From Anisodus tanguticus (taxonomy: Eukaryota > Streptophyta > Magnoliopsida > Solanales > Solanaceae): a DNA stretch of 64,000 nt. Positions 1 through 10,976 of this stretch are shown here, piece after piece. A program made the translations under genes and the position numbers. The DNA lies in NCBI GenBank assembly GCA_034509755.1, contig CM067561.1, forward strand, positions 5,088,646-5,152,645, written 5' to 3'. Position 1 is the stretch's first letter, and every line of letters begins with the position of its first letter. A model generated the notes under the pieces. It was not told the DNA's origin, made no database searches, and saw nothing but the letters and a program-made list of their open reading frames with translations.

Positions 1-469
1 AACTTGTTCTATCTTCCCTCAGTAGGAAATATCTAGGGTGAATCCGTACTTCAACTGATAATTTGTACTAGACATAAGAAAGCAACTACTTTGCCATTTT
101 ATGATGAATTGTATACTTTTATGAATAATGAGCTAAAAAGGTGATTATTATATATTGTAACTACAACTGAAACGACTTAAAATGAAATGTGAACTGATAC
201 ATTATTTATGGTTGTTTGTTAGCGCGAGAGTGCGGGAGCGAGGAAGAGGTGATCTAGCAGCACAAGATTCAGAAAACCTATGAAAAAGGAAAAAAGTTGA
301 AGAAAGTAAATCAGAAGATGCAAATGCATTTCGCATACTCTTTCTCAAAACAAAAAAATTAACCTGGCTTTCAACTACCACACACAAATATATTGTGTTT
401 ATATTACATAGGGAATTAAGGAAAGAGGAAAAAAAGACGGGATAGTTGCCTTTTCGGGCTGCCCTAAAA

Positions 470-471
<2 letters not shown>

Positions 472-537
<66 letters not shown>
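472..537. repeat. (TA)n microsatellite
   Basis: A pure alternating AT tract of about 66 bp preceded by an A-run. It replaces the outer end of the copia LTR that follows, so the left boundary of that LTR has been lost or eroded here. Any reading frame through it is a Tyr-Ile repeat artefact. Confidence 0.95.
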
Positions 538-539
<2 letters not shown>

Positions 540-1535
540 TGTATATATTACTTACCCTAACAATTTCTTTTGGTATGGTTATATGACAATAAAAACCCTG
601 TAACATAAAACATGAACACTTACATGTTGTAAAATCTGGAGTCTTTACTGAAGGGTGGACACACGATTCCTTTTCGACTGCAAGCACAATGCTACGGTAT
701 ATTCCTCTGTCAAGAAAGCCAGGAAATCTTGGTAGAGGTTTGAGAGAGTTTCGTCCTAGACTCTAAGTCTAGAATTAGTTTATAGAATTGGTGTGTTAAT
801 TAACAACGGGGAGTGTTGTATTTATAGTTGAAATTATGGCAAAAATCTGATTAGGGTTGGGCTCTAAGCCTGGCTCAATAAACTGAGGTGCAATGAGCCA
901 GTCTGACTGGGCCCACCACCGGGTCGGCGCCGCGGCGCCTTACGTAAAATTTTGTTTCCCATTTTCATTTAATATATATATTCAGCACATCAAATCCAAA
1001 ATTGAATTTTGATTTAATTAAATAATTTCCATCTAATAGAAATTATCTCATAGTTATAATCAATTTAAATATCTCGATTCCAAATCGAATATTTAATACT
1101 TTCTCAATACACCCTTAGACCGAAGAGACAATCGACATAGTGTGACCCTATAGGCCTTCACATATCAACACTAATCCAATTAAGGTCCATATAGAACTCC
1201 TAGATTGCGTCGTACGACAAACTCAATATATGAAGTACGTTTACATGAATCCAGCAAACATAACCTTTATGTGAGATGACAAATTCCTTTCATTCGCGAC
1301 ACACTCGATCAAGCTTAGGATTTGCCATGTGTCTATCCAAAATGCTTGATCACTTTATCTCATCTATATTAGTCGACAACTAGACCATATTCTAAATATG
1401 TCTCTTGCATTGGCCAATGACTTGATCTACCTAATATCAATGAGAAGTTGAGTGCTCTCTCGAATATCCAAATGAGGAATGAATCCTATTCTTGCCTCAA
1501 TTACCACCTTAATTTACATCATAATGTACCCAACA
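540..1535 (-). mobile_element. Ty1/copia LTR, outer end lost
   Basis: This block aligns over its length with the LTR at 15149-16200. Shared landmarks are the run around 590-720, the GC-rich patch near 925-945, and the terminal ACCCAACA ending at 1535. In the second copy that end is matched by an inverted TGTTGGGT at the other end, which defines the LTR; here the matching end has been replaced by the TA microsatellite. It sits directly beside gag and protease remnants on the minus strand, so it is read as the 3' LTR of that element. The orientation is inferred from the neighbouring coding remnants. Confidence 0.75.
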
Positions 1536-1546
1536 CAAGTCGTGTC

Positions 1547-2218
1547 TTATCCTAAATAACAATTATTTAGTTCTAAATAAAAGCCTGAAGGTAAATCTAG
1601 TATATAAGTTCTCACGCGTTCAGCATCCACTCGTGCTCCATTTCCAATGTGCAGGTCCACCTCCCAAGGTCCAACCTTTCTGCTGTCAATCAGACCCTGC
1701 ACATTATTACAAATGTGTGAGCCACATGCGGTATCCAATACCCAGCAGTGAGAGTTATTTATAGACATATTTATCTTAATAACAAACATACCTTATCCAG
1801 TAGAGCCAGGAGCACCTAGTGCTTTGCCTCCTCCTGGAGCTGTGCAGTCCTTCTTCCAGTGTCCCTTCTTCTTGCAGTTGAGGCACACATCCGAAGCTAC
1901 CTTTGCCTTCTTCTGAACACCTCCTCTAGGTTTCATAACTGTAGGTGCAGTAACTGTCTTACCCTTCTTCTTCTGCATGTTCTTATGAACTCATATCATG
2001 GAGGACAATATTACACATTGTGCCGGAGTAGCGTCGTCTAGATGTTTCTGATAAGCCACCTTGTCAAACAGGGCATACTCAGCAGAATCTTCAGCAGGGA
2101 CTGTAGGGAACACTGTGTCTAACACATACTCAATTCTTTCTAGTCTTAACACCAATCACAGATTTCTTAACCTGTTAGGGTAATTTGATCCAATCAACTT
2201 GTTTGTTTCGACCACCAT
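1547..2218 (-). pseudogene. Copia gag-protease remnant
   Basis: On the minus strand a Gag-like reading begins at the ATG at 2216-2218 and includes a segment typical of copia Gag (EYVLDTVFPTVPAE). After a stop it continues near 1793-1978 with a CCHC zinc knuckle (CLNCKKKGHWKKDC). The next piece, 1547-1789, carries the protease motif as LDTACGSHIC, in the usual D-T/S-G region of copia aspartic protease. Integrase, reverse transcriptase and RNase H are all missing and the LTR follows within about 12 bp, so most of pol was deleted. Gag is also shortened between its N-terminal part and the knuckle, and has in-frame stops. It is non-functional. Confidence 0.8.
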
Positions 2219-2627
2219 TTTCAGTGATAGATTCGACATTCTATATATAGTCTGAAGAAATAGATAGACTTGAAATTAAACTCTAATATAATTTCTATTG
2301 AACACATTCGTTAACTAATTAACATGGCCTTTATTTTAATTAACTCCCAATATTTTAACATACTCTTCGACCTCATGGAAGAATACAGACTCATATCAAA
2401 TATGGTCATAATGGGCCATGATCCAGGATCATGCTATCTCCGCGTTTGCTGTGGCTGATAAGTTCAACAGCGCAACCTGGTAGGTCTCTAAACCAATTTC
2501 AAACAATTTATAACTCATGTTTGACCGAATGTTCAAAATAATCGATCTGCGTCCCTCGGCTTGTCCGACACTGTGGCGCCAAGACATCCTAGCAAGTCAA
2601 CCCCGTTATGCGACTGCAATTATGTAT
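2219..2627 (-). other. 5' untranslated part of the collapsed copia element
   Basis: This lies upstream (in minus-strand sense) of the gag remnant and before the truncated LTR of element A. I see no reading frame, no clear primer-binding site and no LTR. It is probably internal leader sequence of the collapsed element, cut by the junction with element A at about 2628. Confidence 0.35.
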
Positions 2628-3290
2628 CTAATGAAGAAGTGTATGATGATATGAGTCAGAAATCGCTGCGAAGCCGTGTAGGGTCGCGGTGCCCCATGGC
2701 AACGCTGCGACTCTAAATGGTGGTTTGGGCTACTGGAGCCGCGGCGCTTCGGAGGAAGAATGCTGCGACGGGAAGATGGAAAGTTCTGATTTTTAGGCTG
2801 GTTTTGGAGCACTGAATCTCCATTATTTGGCACATGAATTCAGCCATTATTTGGCTGAATGTAACCCCTCAATAAGTGACATTACATGGCTATTGAAGGC
2901 CATTAGTTGGCTAGTTGAGGGGTCATTTCCTTACACTATAAATTGAGGTCTTTGGCTCAATCGTTCAACAATCAACACTTATAAAGTTTCTGAAATCTTC
3001 TTCTTCTCTAGCAAGTTTTCTACATTCAAAGTTCTTCAAGAGTAACACTTGAGTTTTCTTTGCTCATTTGTTAGTTGTTGTTGTATCTTGGGAGACTATT
3101 GCCCACGAACTTAAAAGAATATATACGGGGCAATCTTGTCTTAAAGACAAAGTGTCATCACTGGACTCAGCAAATCACAAGAAGTTTGTATCGTTCTTGA
3201 TTCCAGTTTGTTGTAATCTTTAGTTTATCCTTTATAACAATCTGTAATATTTACTTACTTCCTGTTTCCCACAATTGTTGTAACCTCACA
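2628..3290 (+). repeat. 5' LTR of element A, truncated
   Basis: Aligns to the inner two thirds of the 3' LTR at 8957-9887 and ends in CTCACA at 3290, matching CCCACA at 9887. The first roughly 270 bp of the LTR are absent. It holds a TATA-like TATAAAT near 2938 and the conserved module at 3099-3145, which has an ATTGCCC/GGGCAAT inverted repeat followed by CTTGTCTTAAAG. That module recurs in three other LTR types in this window. Confidence 0.9.
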
Positions 3291-3291
3291 A

Positions 3292-3306
3292 TTTAAGACA
3301 AGATTG
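3292..3306 (+). promoter_or_regulatory. Putative self-priming site of element A
   Basis: The first bases after the LTR read TTTAAGACAAGATTG. This is the exact reverse complement of LTR positions 3131-3145 (CAATCTTGTCTTAAA). Between the LTR and the gag ATG at 3325 there is no TGG-starting tRNA complement. The position, immediately next to the LTR, is where a primer-binding site should be. Self-priming is inferred by analogy with Tf1; the sequence shows only the complementarity. Confidence 0.5.
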
Positions 3307-3324
3307 TTGTAAGTGCTTAGAAAG

Positions 3325-4600
3325 ATGACTGGAAGAGAACAACTCACTTCTGATACTGTTGCTGCTCAAGGCACATCCAATGCCTTCACTGCTGCTCAAG
3401 GTACATACAATGCCTTCACTGCTGCTCAAGGCACACCCAACTCCTTTCCTGCTGCACAAGGGAACGTTACAGTTCCTCCACCTCTGGATTCCACCATGAT
3501 CGCCCAGAAAAGTTCATGGGCTCCAACTTCAAGAGATGGCAACAAAAGATGTTGATTTATCTGACCTATTATAGGAATGGCTCATTTCCTAACAGAAGAT
3601 CCTCCACAAGCTGGATATGAAGTGGACCCTCAGCCTAATGAAACGGCTGAATGGGGCCAAGGTATCCATGTCGTTAATGGCATGAAGATGGTTCTTAATG
3701 TATGGAGTCATAGTGACTTCATGTGTAAGAACTATATTTTGAACTGTCTGTCAGATCAATTCTACACGGTGTATTGCACCGTAGGCACTGTCAAAGAGTT
3801 ATGGAAAGAAGTGCAGAAGAAATACAACGCACAAGATGCTGGTACGAAGAAATTCATCGTTGGGAAATTCCTGAAATTTCAAATGGTGGATAGCGAAACT
3901 GTGATGTCCCAAGTCCAGGAATTCTACATGATTCTACATCACCTAGATTTTGAAGGTATGAAACCAAATGAACAGTTTTTGGTTGCATCACTTATTGAGA
4001 AGTTACCTCCCTCATGGAATGAGTTACTTAAAACTCAATACAAAGGAAATGACCTTTGAGGAACTTATTACCAAACTCCAGATTCAAGAAGATAATAAGA
4101 AGGCCTTACCTAGGGGAAAACAACCCGCTGAGGGAAAGACAAATTTGGCTGAGGCCAGAAGGGACCCAAGCAAGAAGCGTAAGTTCCAGAAAGACGGTAA
4201 GACCCAGGCGGCGGAGAAGTTCAAAGGGAACTGTCACCACTATGGAAAACCTGGTCACATGATCAAGGACTGCCGCAAGCTCAAGACTGAGCAGCAAGAG
4301 AAGGCTAAGGCTAAAGGCAAGACACAATATAACGTCATCAAAGACACACTTCTTGACGACATGATTGAGGATTTCTCGGCGGTAGTGCTTGAAACAAACC
4401 TTGTTGAGAATCCCATGCAATGGTGGATGGACATGGGTGCTACTAGACACATATGTTCCAATATAAATGCCTTCTCCACATATACACCAGTTACAGACAA
4501 GAAGTTGTTCATGGGTAACAACGCTTCCTCTGACGTGCTGGGGGTAGGAAAGGTAGTCCAGAAGATGACTTCTGGAAAGGAGCTCACTCTGAAGGAGGTG
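3325..4600 (+). pseudogene. Copia gag and start of protease, element A
   Basis: Gag begins at ATG 3325 (MTGREQ), 34 bp after the LTR. An N-terminal repetitive stretch (AAQGT repeats) is followed by the copia Gag core (NFKRWQQKML; later YNAQDAGTKKF) after a frameshift near 3570. The zinc knuckle near 4232 reads CHHYGKPGHMIKDC, so the second Cys of CCHC has become Tyr; element B keeps it. The protease active site reads DMGATRH where B has DTGATRH, so the catalytic D-T-G is damaged. The frame shifts again near 4050. Coding continues to 4608, where the hAT element interrupts it after the residues KEVMHV. Confidence 0.9.
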
Positions 4601-4608
4601 ATGCATGT

Positions 4609-5446
4609 TAGGGGTGGGCGTATGTCGGTTTATATCGGTTTTGTATCCGAAAAATATGAACTGAATAAAAATCATTTTTTTTTAAAAAAATGAATCCAAC
4701 TTTTAAAAAAACTGATATGTTCGGTTTATATCGCCAAACGTATCGGATTATATCGGTTTTTTCTAGTGGGCCGGGTCGGGTCGAGGAATTTTTATTTAAA
4801 AATAAAAATAAAAATAAATCCATATCTGAAATTGGCATTCACCCCTACATTACCACGAATTTTTGACGTTGAAATGTATTATATATCGTGAGATCTTGAT
4901 TAAAGAAAAAGAAAATTAGAAACCGATTTGGGAAAAAACACAAAATGATTGGGAAAACGGATGCTTTTCTAAAAATTGACTGCACCAAACCGCCTTGAGG
5001 CTATTTGACCGGCCCCATCTAAAAAAATACGCAAAATCAAAAAATAAATCGGGTAAAACGGACATCCGAGCGCAGAGTTATGACCATTTAAAGTTTCACC
5101 AATTTACAACTACTTTCTCTCCCTACATTTTATGTCAATGCTTCTGTGATATGTTAATCCAATTTATGCTGCATTCGACTTCCATAAAAGCTTCATAGAT
5201 TGACTTCAATGGCTATGATTCAAGATATAGTAGTAGCCTAAAATAAAAAATAAGAATAATTATATATTTAATTCATTTTTTTCGGTTCGGTTCGTATCCA
5301 AAATTTAAAAATCGAACCGAATCACTAAATCCTGACCCGGTTCGGTTTTTAAAAAAATTGATTTTTTTTAAAAATCGAATAAAAACCGAACCGAATTTCG
5401 GTTCGGTTCGGTTTTTTCAGTTCTCCGGATTTTTTGCCCACCCCTA
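4609..5446. mobile_element. Non-autonomous hAT element, 838 bp
   Basis: Inserted in pol of element A. Both ends carry the same 11-bp terminal inverted repeat: TAGGGGTGGGC at 4609 and its complement ending at 5446. It is flanked by a perfect 8-bp duplication, ATGCATGT, at 4601-4608 and 5447-5454, the length expected for hAT transposition. Removing the insert and one duplication rejoins the pol frame exactly as in element B. The interior has no transposase. Its subterminal regions are rich in short TCGGTT / GGTTCGGTTCGG repeats in opposite orientations, possible transposase-binding sites. Confidence 0.93.
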
Positions 5447-6592
5447 ATGCATGTCCTTGAGATTAGGAGGAATTTAATTTCAGGTCATTTATTGGTTAAT
5501 GCTGGTTTTAGGCTAGTATTTGAGTCCAATAAATTTGTAATCACAAAGAATGAAACTTATGTGGGAAGAGGCTTCGTCTGTGAAGGCCTCTTCAAAGTTA
5601 ACGCCATGTCTGTAATGCGTCCAAGCAATAAAATTGAAGCTTCTTCTTACTTGCTTGAGTCTTCTAATTTATGGCATCATAGATTAGGACATGTTAACTA
5701 CAAGTCCATCCAAAGGTTGGTGAAATTGGAGTTGTTGCCGTCTATCGACGTAAACCCTCAACATAAGTGTGAGGTGTGCGTAGGGGCAAAACTCACAAAG
5801 ATTCCATTTCGATTCGTTAAAAAGAATACCGCTCCTCTAGAACTTATTCACACAGATATATATGATTTGAAGTTTGCACAAACTAGGGGGAACAAGTACT
5901 TTGTGACATTCATTAATGATAACACAAGGTATTGTTACCTTTACTTGTTGAAAAGTAAAGATGAAGCCTTTGAAGCATTCCGACGTTCCAAAGCAGAAGT
6001 TGAAAACCAACTAAGCATGCAGATTAAATCTATTCGTAGCGATAGAGGGGGAGAATACGTAGCGCCATTTGAGAAATATTATGCCGAATCAAACATTGTT
6101 CATCAAACGACGGCTCCATACTCACCTCAGTCGAACGGTGTTGCTGAATGCAAAAACCACACATTAAAGGAAATGATGAATGCCTTGCTCATCAATTCTG
6201 GTCTTCCCCAAAATATGTGGGGAGAAGCCGTCCTTATCGCTAATACGATTCTTAATAGAGTCCCACATAAGGGTAAGGACAAAACTCCATATGAATCATG
6301 GAAGGGAAAGAAACCCACCTATAAATATTTAAAGGTGTGGGGTTGTTTGGCAAAGATCGAATTGCCCAAGCCAAAGCATATCAAGATTGGGCCTAAGACT
6401 ATAGATTGCAGTTTCATCGGATATGCAAATAATAATAGTGCTTATCGTTTCTTAGTGCATAAGTCAGATATTTCAGATATTCACGGGAATACAATCATAG
6501 AATCAAATAATGTTCAATTCTTTGAGGATACTTTTCCTAGAAAGGAAAAAGACATAACCTCTCGCAAACGAAGTTATGAACAAAGCTCTTAG
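5447..6592 (+). pseudogene. Copia integrase region, element A
   Basis: Continues pol after the hAT insertion. Residues near the start match the protease-integrase linker of element B. The pre-integrase HHCC finger is visible (LWHHRLGHV ... CEVCVGAKL). The catalytic core follows: ELIHTDIYD (first Asp), RSDRGGEY (second Asp) and SPQSNGVAECKNHTL (Glu kept, but a neighbouring Arg changed to Cys relative to B's NGIAERKN). The frame runs 381 codons and stops at 6590-6592 after SYEQSS. B has a stop at the same place, so that stop predates the split of the two copies, or marks the same decay in a common parent. Confidence 0.92.
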
Positions 6593-6639
6593 GAACCACA
6601 AAAGTCATTGACTGCTCGGATCTAGATGGTTCAGATCTA

Positions 6640-8328
6640 GTGGACTTCGAAGTGGCTAAATATCCGGAATCTAGTGTACCAAATTCTCAGAACTTAGAGA
6701 CTCCAGAGATGGAACTGAGGCGAAGTAAAAGGGCCAGGAAGGATAAATCCTTCAGTCCTAACATTGTAGCTTATATGGTTTATGACGAACCAAGGATAAT
6801 TGTTGAAGCATTATCAACTCCAGAGGCACCGCTCTGGAAAGAAGCTATTGAGAGTGAAATAGACTCCATCCTGCATAACCATACTTGGGAGTTGGTTGAT
6901 CTTCCTCCGGAAAATAAACCATTGGGTTGTAAATGGATACTTAAACGAAAGTATAAAGCAGATGGGTCTATAGATAAGTACAAGGCTAGGTTGGTAGTCA
7001 AGGGCTATCGGTAGAAGGAAGGCCTTGACTATTTTGACACGTACTCCCCAGTGTCTAGGATGACGTCCATACGAGTATTCATTGTGATCGCAGCGTTGCA
7101 TGACCTTGAGATACATCAAATGGATGTCAAGACAGTCTTCTTTAATGGTGATTTGGAAGAAGAAATTTATATGGAACAACCCGAGGGTTATGTGGTTCCA
7201 AGGAAAGAGAAAAAAGTCTGTCAACTTGTCAAATCTCTGTACGGGCTGAAACAAGCCCCGAAGCAATGACACAAAAAATTTGATAGTACTCTACTATCGA
7301 AGGGTTTCTCCAGTAATGAATATGACAAATGTGTCTACACGAAAGGTAACTCTGACTCGTTCATCATGATATGCTTGTACGTAGATGACATGTTGATCAC
7401 ATGAAGAAATCCTAGCTTGATCCTAGAGGCTAAGAACATGTTGAAACAATGCTTCGACATGAAGGATATGGGTATCACAAATGTCATATTAGGGATAAAG
7501 ATCTCTAAGACGTCTGACGGACTGGTCGTATCTCAGTCTCACTACATCGAGGATGTGTTGAGAAAGTTTGAGATGTTTGACAGTTCGCCTATAAAGTCAC
7601 CACTAGATAGAAATCAAAAGCTTGATAAAAATCGTGGTGCACCCGTATGCCAGGAGCAATATGCACAGGTGATTGGGAGTTTGATGTACATAACAAACTG
7701 AACCCGACCTGCTATTGCTTATGTAGTCAACAAGTTGGCTAGGTTTACCCGTAATCCGAGTAATGATCATTGGAAGACGTTGAATCGGGTACTACGATAC
7801 CTAAAATACACGCAAATTTACAGGTTGCATTATTCGAGATATCCAGTTGTACTAAAGGGGTACAGTGATGCAAACTGGATATCTGATATAGAGAATACCA
7901 AGTCCACCAGTGGGTATATATTTACAATATGTGGTGGGGCTGTGTCTTGGAAATCCTCTAAGAAAACTTGCATAACCCGGTCCATGATGGAATAAGAGTT
8001 TACCTCTTTAGACAAAGCAGGAGAATAAGCTGAGTGACTTCACGACTTCTTAGAGGATGTCCCTTGTTGGGACAAACCCGTACCTTCTATAATGATCCAC
8101 TGCGACAATCAGTCGGCTCTAGGAAGGGCACATAGTTCTATGTACAACGGCAAGTCTCGTCATATTCGACGGAGACATAAGACCGTTAGACAGCTGATCA
8201 CCATGGGTATAATATCCATTGATTACATAAAATCAAAGGATAACATAGCGGACCCACTGACAAGGGGCTTACCCAAAGATCAGATATTCTGTTTGTCTAG
8301 GGGAATGAGCTTAAAACCCAAGCTTTAA
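6640..8328 (+). pseudogene. Copia reverse transcriptase and RNase H, element A
   Basis: RT begins around PLWKEAIESEID and KWILKRKYKADGS. The catalytic motif is intact as LYVDDML near 7380. RNase H carries SDANW and the C-terminal IHCDNQSAL, then KDNIADPLTRG, ending with a stop at 8326-8328. In-frame stops occur at about 7012, 7267, 7402, 7699 and 7993 and twice near 8028. Compared with element B, several are a Trp codon turned into TGA and one is a Gln codon turned into TAG. The enzyme cannot be made in full. The module order RT after integrase confirms Ty1/copia rather than gypsy. Confidence 0.92.
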
Positions 8329-8956
8329 GGACCAATATTGTGGTAACCCAACCTTACTGACTAGAGATCCTAGGAATTTGGTTCATTGGGAAAACTAAGT
8401 TGTAAAGGTTTAGTTGAGCGCTTCGGTGGAAGCAAGAGCACTTCGGGTTATGATCCCTCTAAGGAACATAAACCCAAAGCCGTTCCCGCGATAGACGTTA
8501 AGTGCTATCTGCAGTGTAGGTAAAGGTTAAGTTTTCAAAACCTTTAATGATCCTCAATGGTTGAGGATTAGGTTTGGAGAAGCTTTTAATGGTTTCTAAC
8601 ACTTGTAAAGTGTGGTATAGCGGGATACCTTGTAAGAGACCACATATTTAAGTGCGAGGATATGCCGCCTCAAATGAACGCACTTAAGAAACCAAGAAAT
8701 GTCCACGGCCATAACGGACAAAATATTACGAAGAATAGAGTAAGGGAAGTTAATGTGTTGGTACCGTTGACTTGGCTTACACTAAACACTAACAGTTTAA
8801 GATATCACGTTCACCGCGCAGTAAGTAAGTCCAACAGTATTCAACTATGGAAGGTTCAAAGTGGAAGCTACCTATCGAGATGCAACATCTATCCGCTGAA
8901 AGATTGCTGGAAATAGACACCTTATGAGTGCGCCACAATCTCTTTCAAGAGGTGAT
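8329..8956 (+). other. 3' non-coding region of element A with a small shared ORF
   Basis: About 630 bp between the end of pol and the 3' LTR. It contains an 84-codon frame at 8662-8916 that is also open in element B (52294-52545, minus strand), with about two thirds of residues alike. Comparison of the two copies shows many amino-acid-changing differences, so I see no clear sign of purifying selection. The final bases before the LTR, CAAGAGGTGAT, correspond to the polypurine tract. Confidence 0.6.
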
Positions 8957-9887
8957 TGTTGGAGATTTACTAATGTGGAATTAAGTTTATCCCATTATTA
9001 TGACTCGAACTATTAGGGCCCCGCACGCCAGAAACGTCGTTTCCACACACGTGTACACGTAGTGCCAAGTATCGTCAATTTCATTAGTGAAAGAGATATT
9101 GGTACATACGTAATACGTTTGAGACATAGAATGATGGACGGTTATTGGCCAAATGACAAGTATTCCACATTGGTAAACGAAGGAAGAAGTGTAAGATGAA
9201 ACGAAACGAAAATCGCCGCGGAGCCGTGAAGGACCGTGACGCAAAACCTTCGGAACCGCGGCGCCCCCATGACAGTGCAGCGGCGCTAAATGGTAGTTTG
9301 GGCTACTGGAGCCGAGGCGCCGTGAAGCTAATTCGCAGAGCCGCGACGCTTTAGAGGCAGAATGATGCGACATGAAGATGGAAAGTTCTGACTTTTGGGC
9401 TGGTTTTGGAGCATCGAATCTCCATTATTTGGCACATGAATTCAACCATTATTTGGCTGAATGTAACCCCTCAATAAGTGTCATTACATGGCTATTGAAG
9501 GCCATTAGTTGGCTAGTTGAGGGGTCATTTCCTTATACTATAAATTGAGGCATTTGGATCAATTGTTCAACACTTAGAAATTTTCTGAAATCTTCCTTTT
9601 CCTCTCTAGCAAGTTTTCTATTGTCAAAGTTCTTCAAGAGTAACACTTGAGTTTCCTTTGCTCATTTGTTAGTTGTTGTTGTATCCTGGGAGACTATTGC
9701 CCACGAACGTAAAAGGATATATACGGGACAATCTTGTCTTAAAGACAAAGTGTCATCATTCGACTCAGCAAATCACAAGGAGTTTGTATCGTTTTTTATT
9801 CCAGTTTGTTGTAATTTTTAGTTTATCCTCTCTAGCAATCTGTAATATTTACTTACTTCTGTTTCACGCAGTTGTTGTAACCCCACA
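8957..9887 (+). repeat. 3' LTR of element A
   Basis: Starts TGTTGGAGATT and ends ACCCCACA, 931 bp. It contains GC-rich CGCGGCGCC-type patches in U3, a TATA-like TATAAAT near 9540, and the conserved ATTGCCC...GGACAATCTTGTCTTAAAGACAAAG module near 9697-9750. It aligns with both LTRs of element B. The right flank gives no target duplication because the left end of the element is missing. Confidence 0.92.
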
Positions 9888-10970
9888 TATTGTAGCAAGA
9901 GCCCGTAAAATCAAATTACCCTTTATCTTTTCCTCAAACCCGAAATCAATACATTTCAACTTTATTAAGTTTAAAAATAAATTCATATTTAAATTTTGCC
10001 CCCATAATATCTCATTTTAGTAAAAGAATAAAACAAAGATAATCGCCGCATTACAACCCTTTTATAACATATTTCCAAACCAAACGATCCCTTGAACTGA
10101 GGACGAATTTTCACCTAAAAATGTAGTCGAGGTAAACTATATAGGAGCAATCTAACCCATCATTTAAAACACAACATTTCGTAAGCAAATTCCTACCAAT
10201 CTAGTTTGCCAATCTCATTATCTCAATTATTATTTGTAGCCAATGTTTTAAAAGGCAAAGTAGTCATTTTATTATAATGGTGTGAGACATTAATTACTGC
10301 CAAGTCCAAGAACGTAGGCCTCTTTTCTATTTAATTAACAGAAAATCTAATAAAAATTATCAAGTCTATATAAGGCAGTCAATTCAAAGTGTAAAATATG
10401 AAAAACTTTTATTCAATCATACGAGGCAAAGGTTTAAGTCGTAAGCATAAACCAGACAAGTATCCCATATATTGAGGATCATGAATTTTGTCTTAGGCAA
10501 TGACAATATATATATATATCTTGTTTTTGCCTTCAACAAAATATTTGTAACACGAGGTATGATGATGGCTAAGATCTAATTACAAATAGTTCAATTTTTT
10601 TACACAAGATTTGTTGTTCAACGATAAGATTCCTAAAGCGAAACTCTAAGAATTTGAATCGAAATTGAAAATGTGGAAATTAAGATAGAAGATTTCCACA
10701 AGTTTCATGCTCATGTGCAATTCACGAACAAAGTTCATCAACATCCAAGCAACTACACTAATCTTGTGCTAATGACTATGACTATCACTAAGCTCTACTA
10801 ACACTAACATAGACACTCATATGAGTTCATCATCATAATTTAAGTTAAAGGATGAAAAAAAACTAAGGGTCCTATTTATAGTATTCCTTATTACAAACTA
10901 GGCCTGAAAGTGATCATAGTCTTTAAATTGAAATTATAGTCCAAATTGGACTCTTCAAGTCTTCTTTCAA
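9888..10970. other. Intergenic, no recognisable feature
   Basis: AT-rich sequence to the right of element A. I see a short (TA)n run near 10507, and no coding frame, LTR, inverted repeat or RNA gene. Confidence 0.5.
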
Positions 10971-10976
10971 TTCTAT

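Larger units (their letters stand above)
2628..9887 (+). mobile_element. Copia element A (TNT1-94-like), 5'-truncated
   Basis: A Ty1/copia retrotransposon in gag-protease-integrase-RT-RNase H order, with a truncated 5' LTR (2628-3290) and a full 3' LTR (8957-9887). It is the same family as element B at 51268-58030: coding parts and LTRs align throughout. Because the left part of the 5' LTR is missing, no target duplication can be read. The coding region has many stops and frameshifts and is split by a hAT insertion. The 3' LTR is preceded by CAAGAGGTGAT, a weak version of the polypurine tract usual just before TGTTGG in such elements. Confidence 0.93.

Noticed and set aside
202..687. 161-codon frame through the TA repeat
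   Set aside because: A long Tyr-Ile run is encoded by the microsatellite, and its ends are LTR and unrelated sequence; it is not a protein.
4106..4675. 189-codon minus-strand frame inside copia A
   Set aside because: Antisense shadow of gag and protease; a similar shadow occurs in copia B.
3968..4693. 241-codon plus-strand frame presented as a separate protein
   Set aside because: It is the end of copia Gag and protease running into the hAT insert; the last part is transposon sequence.
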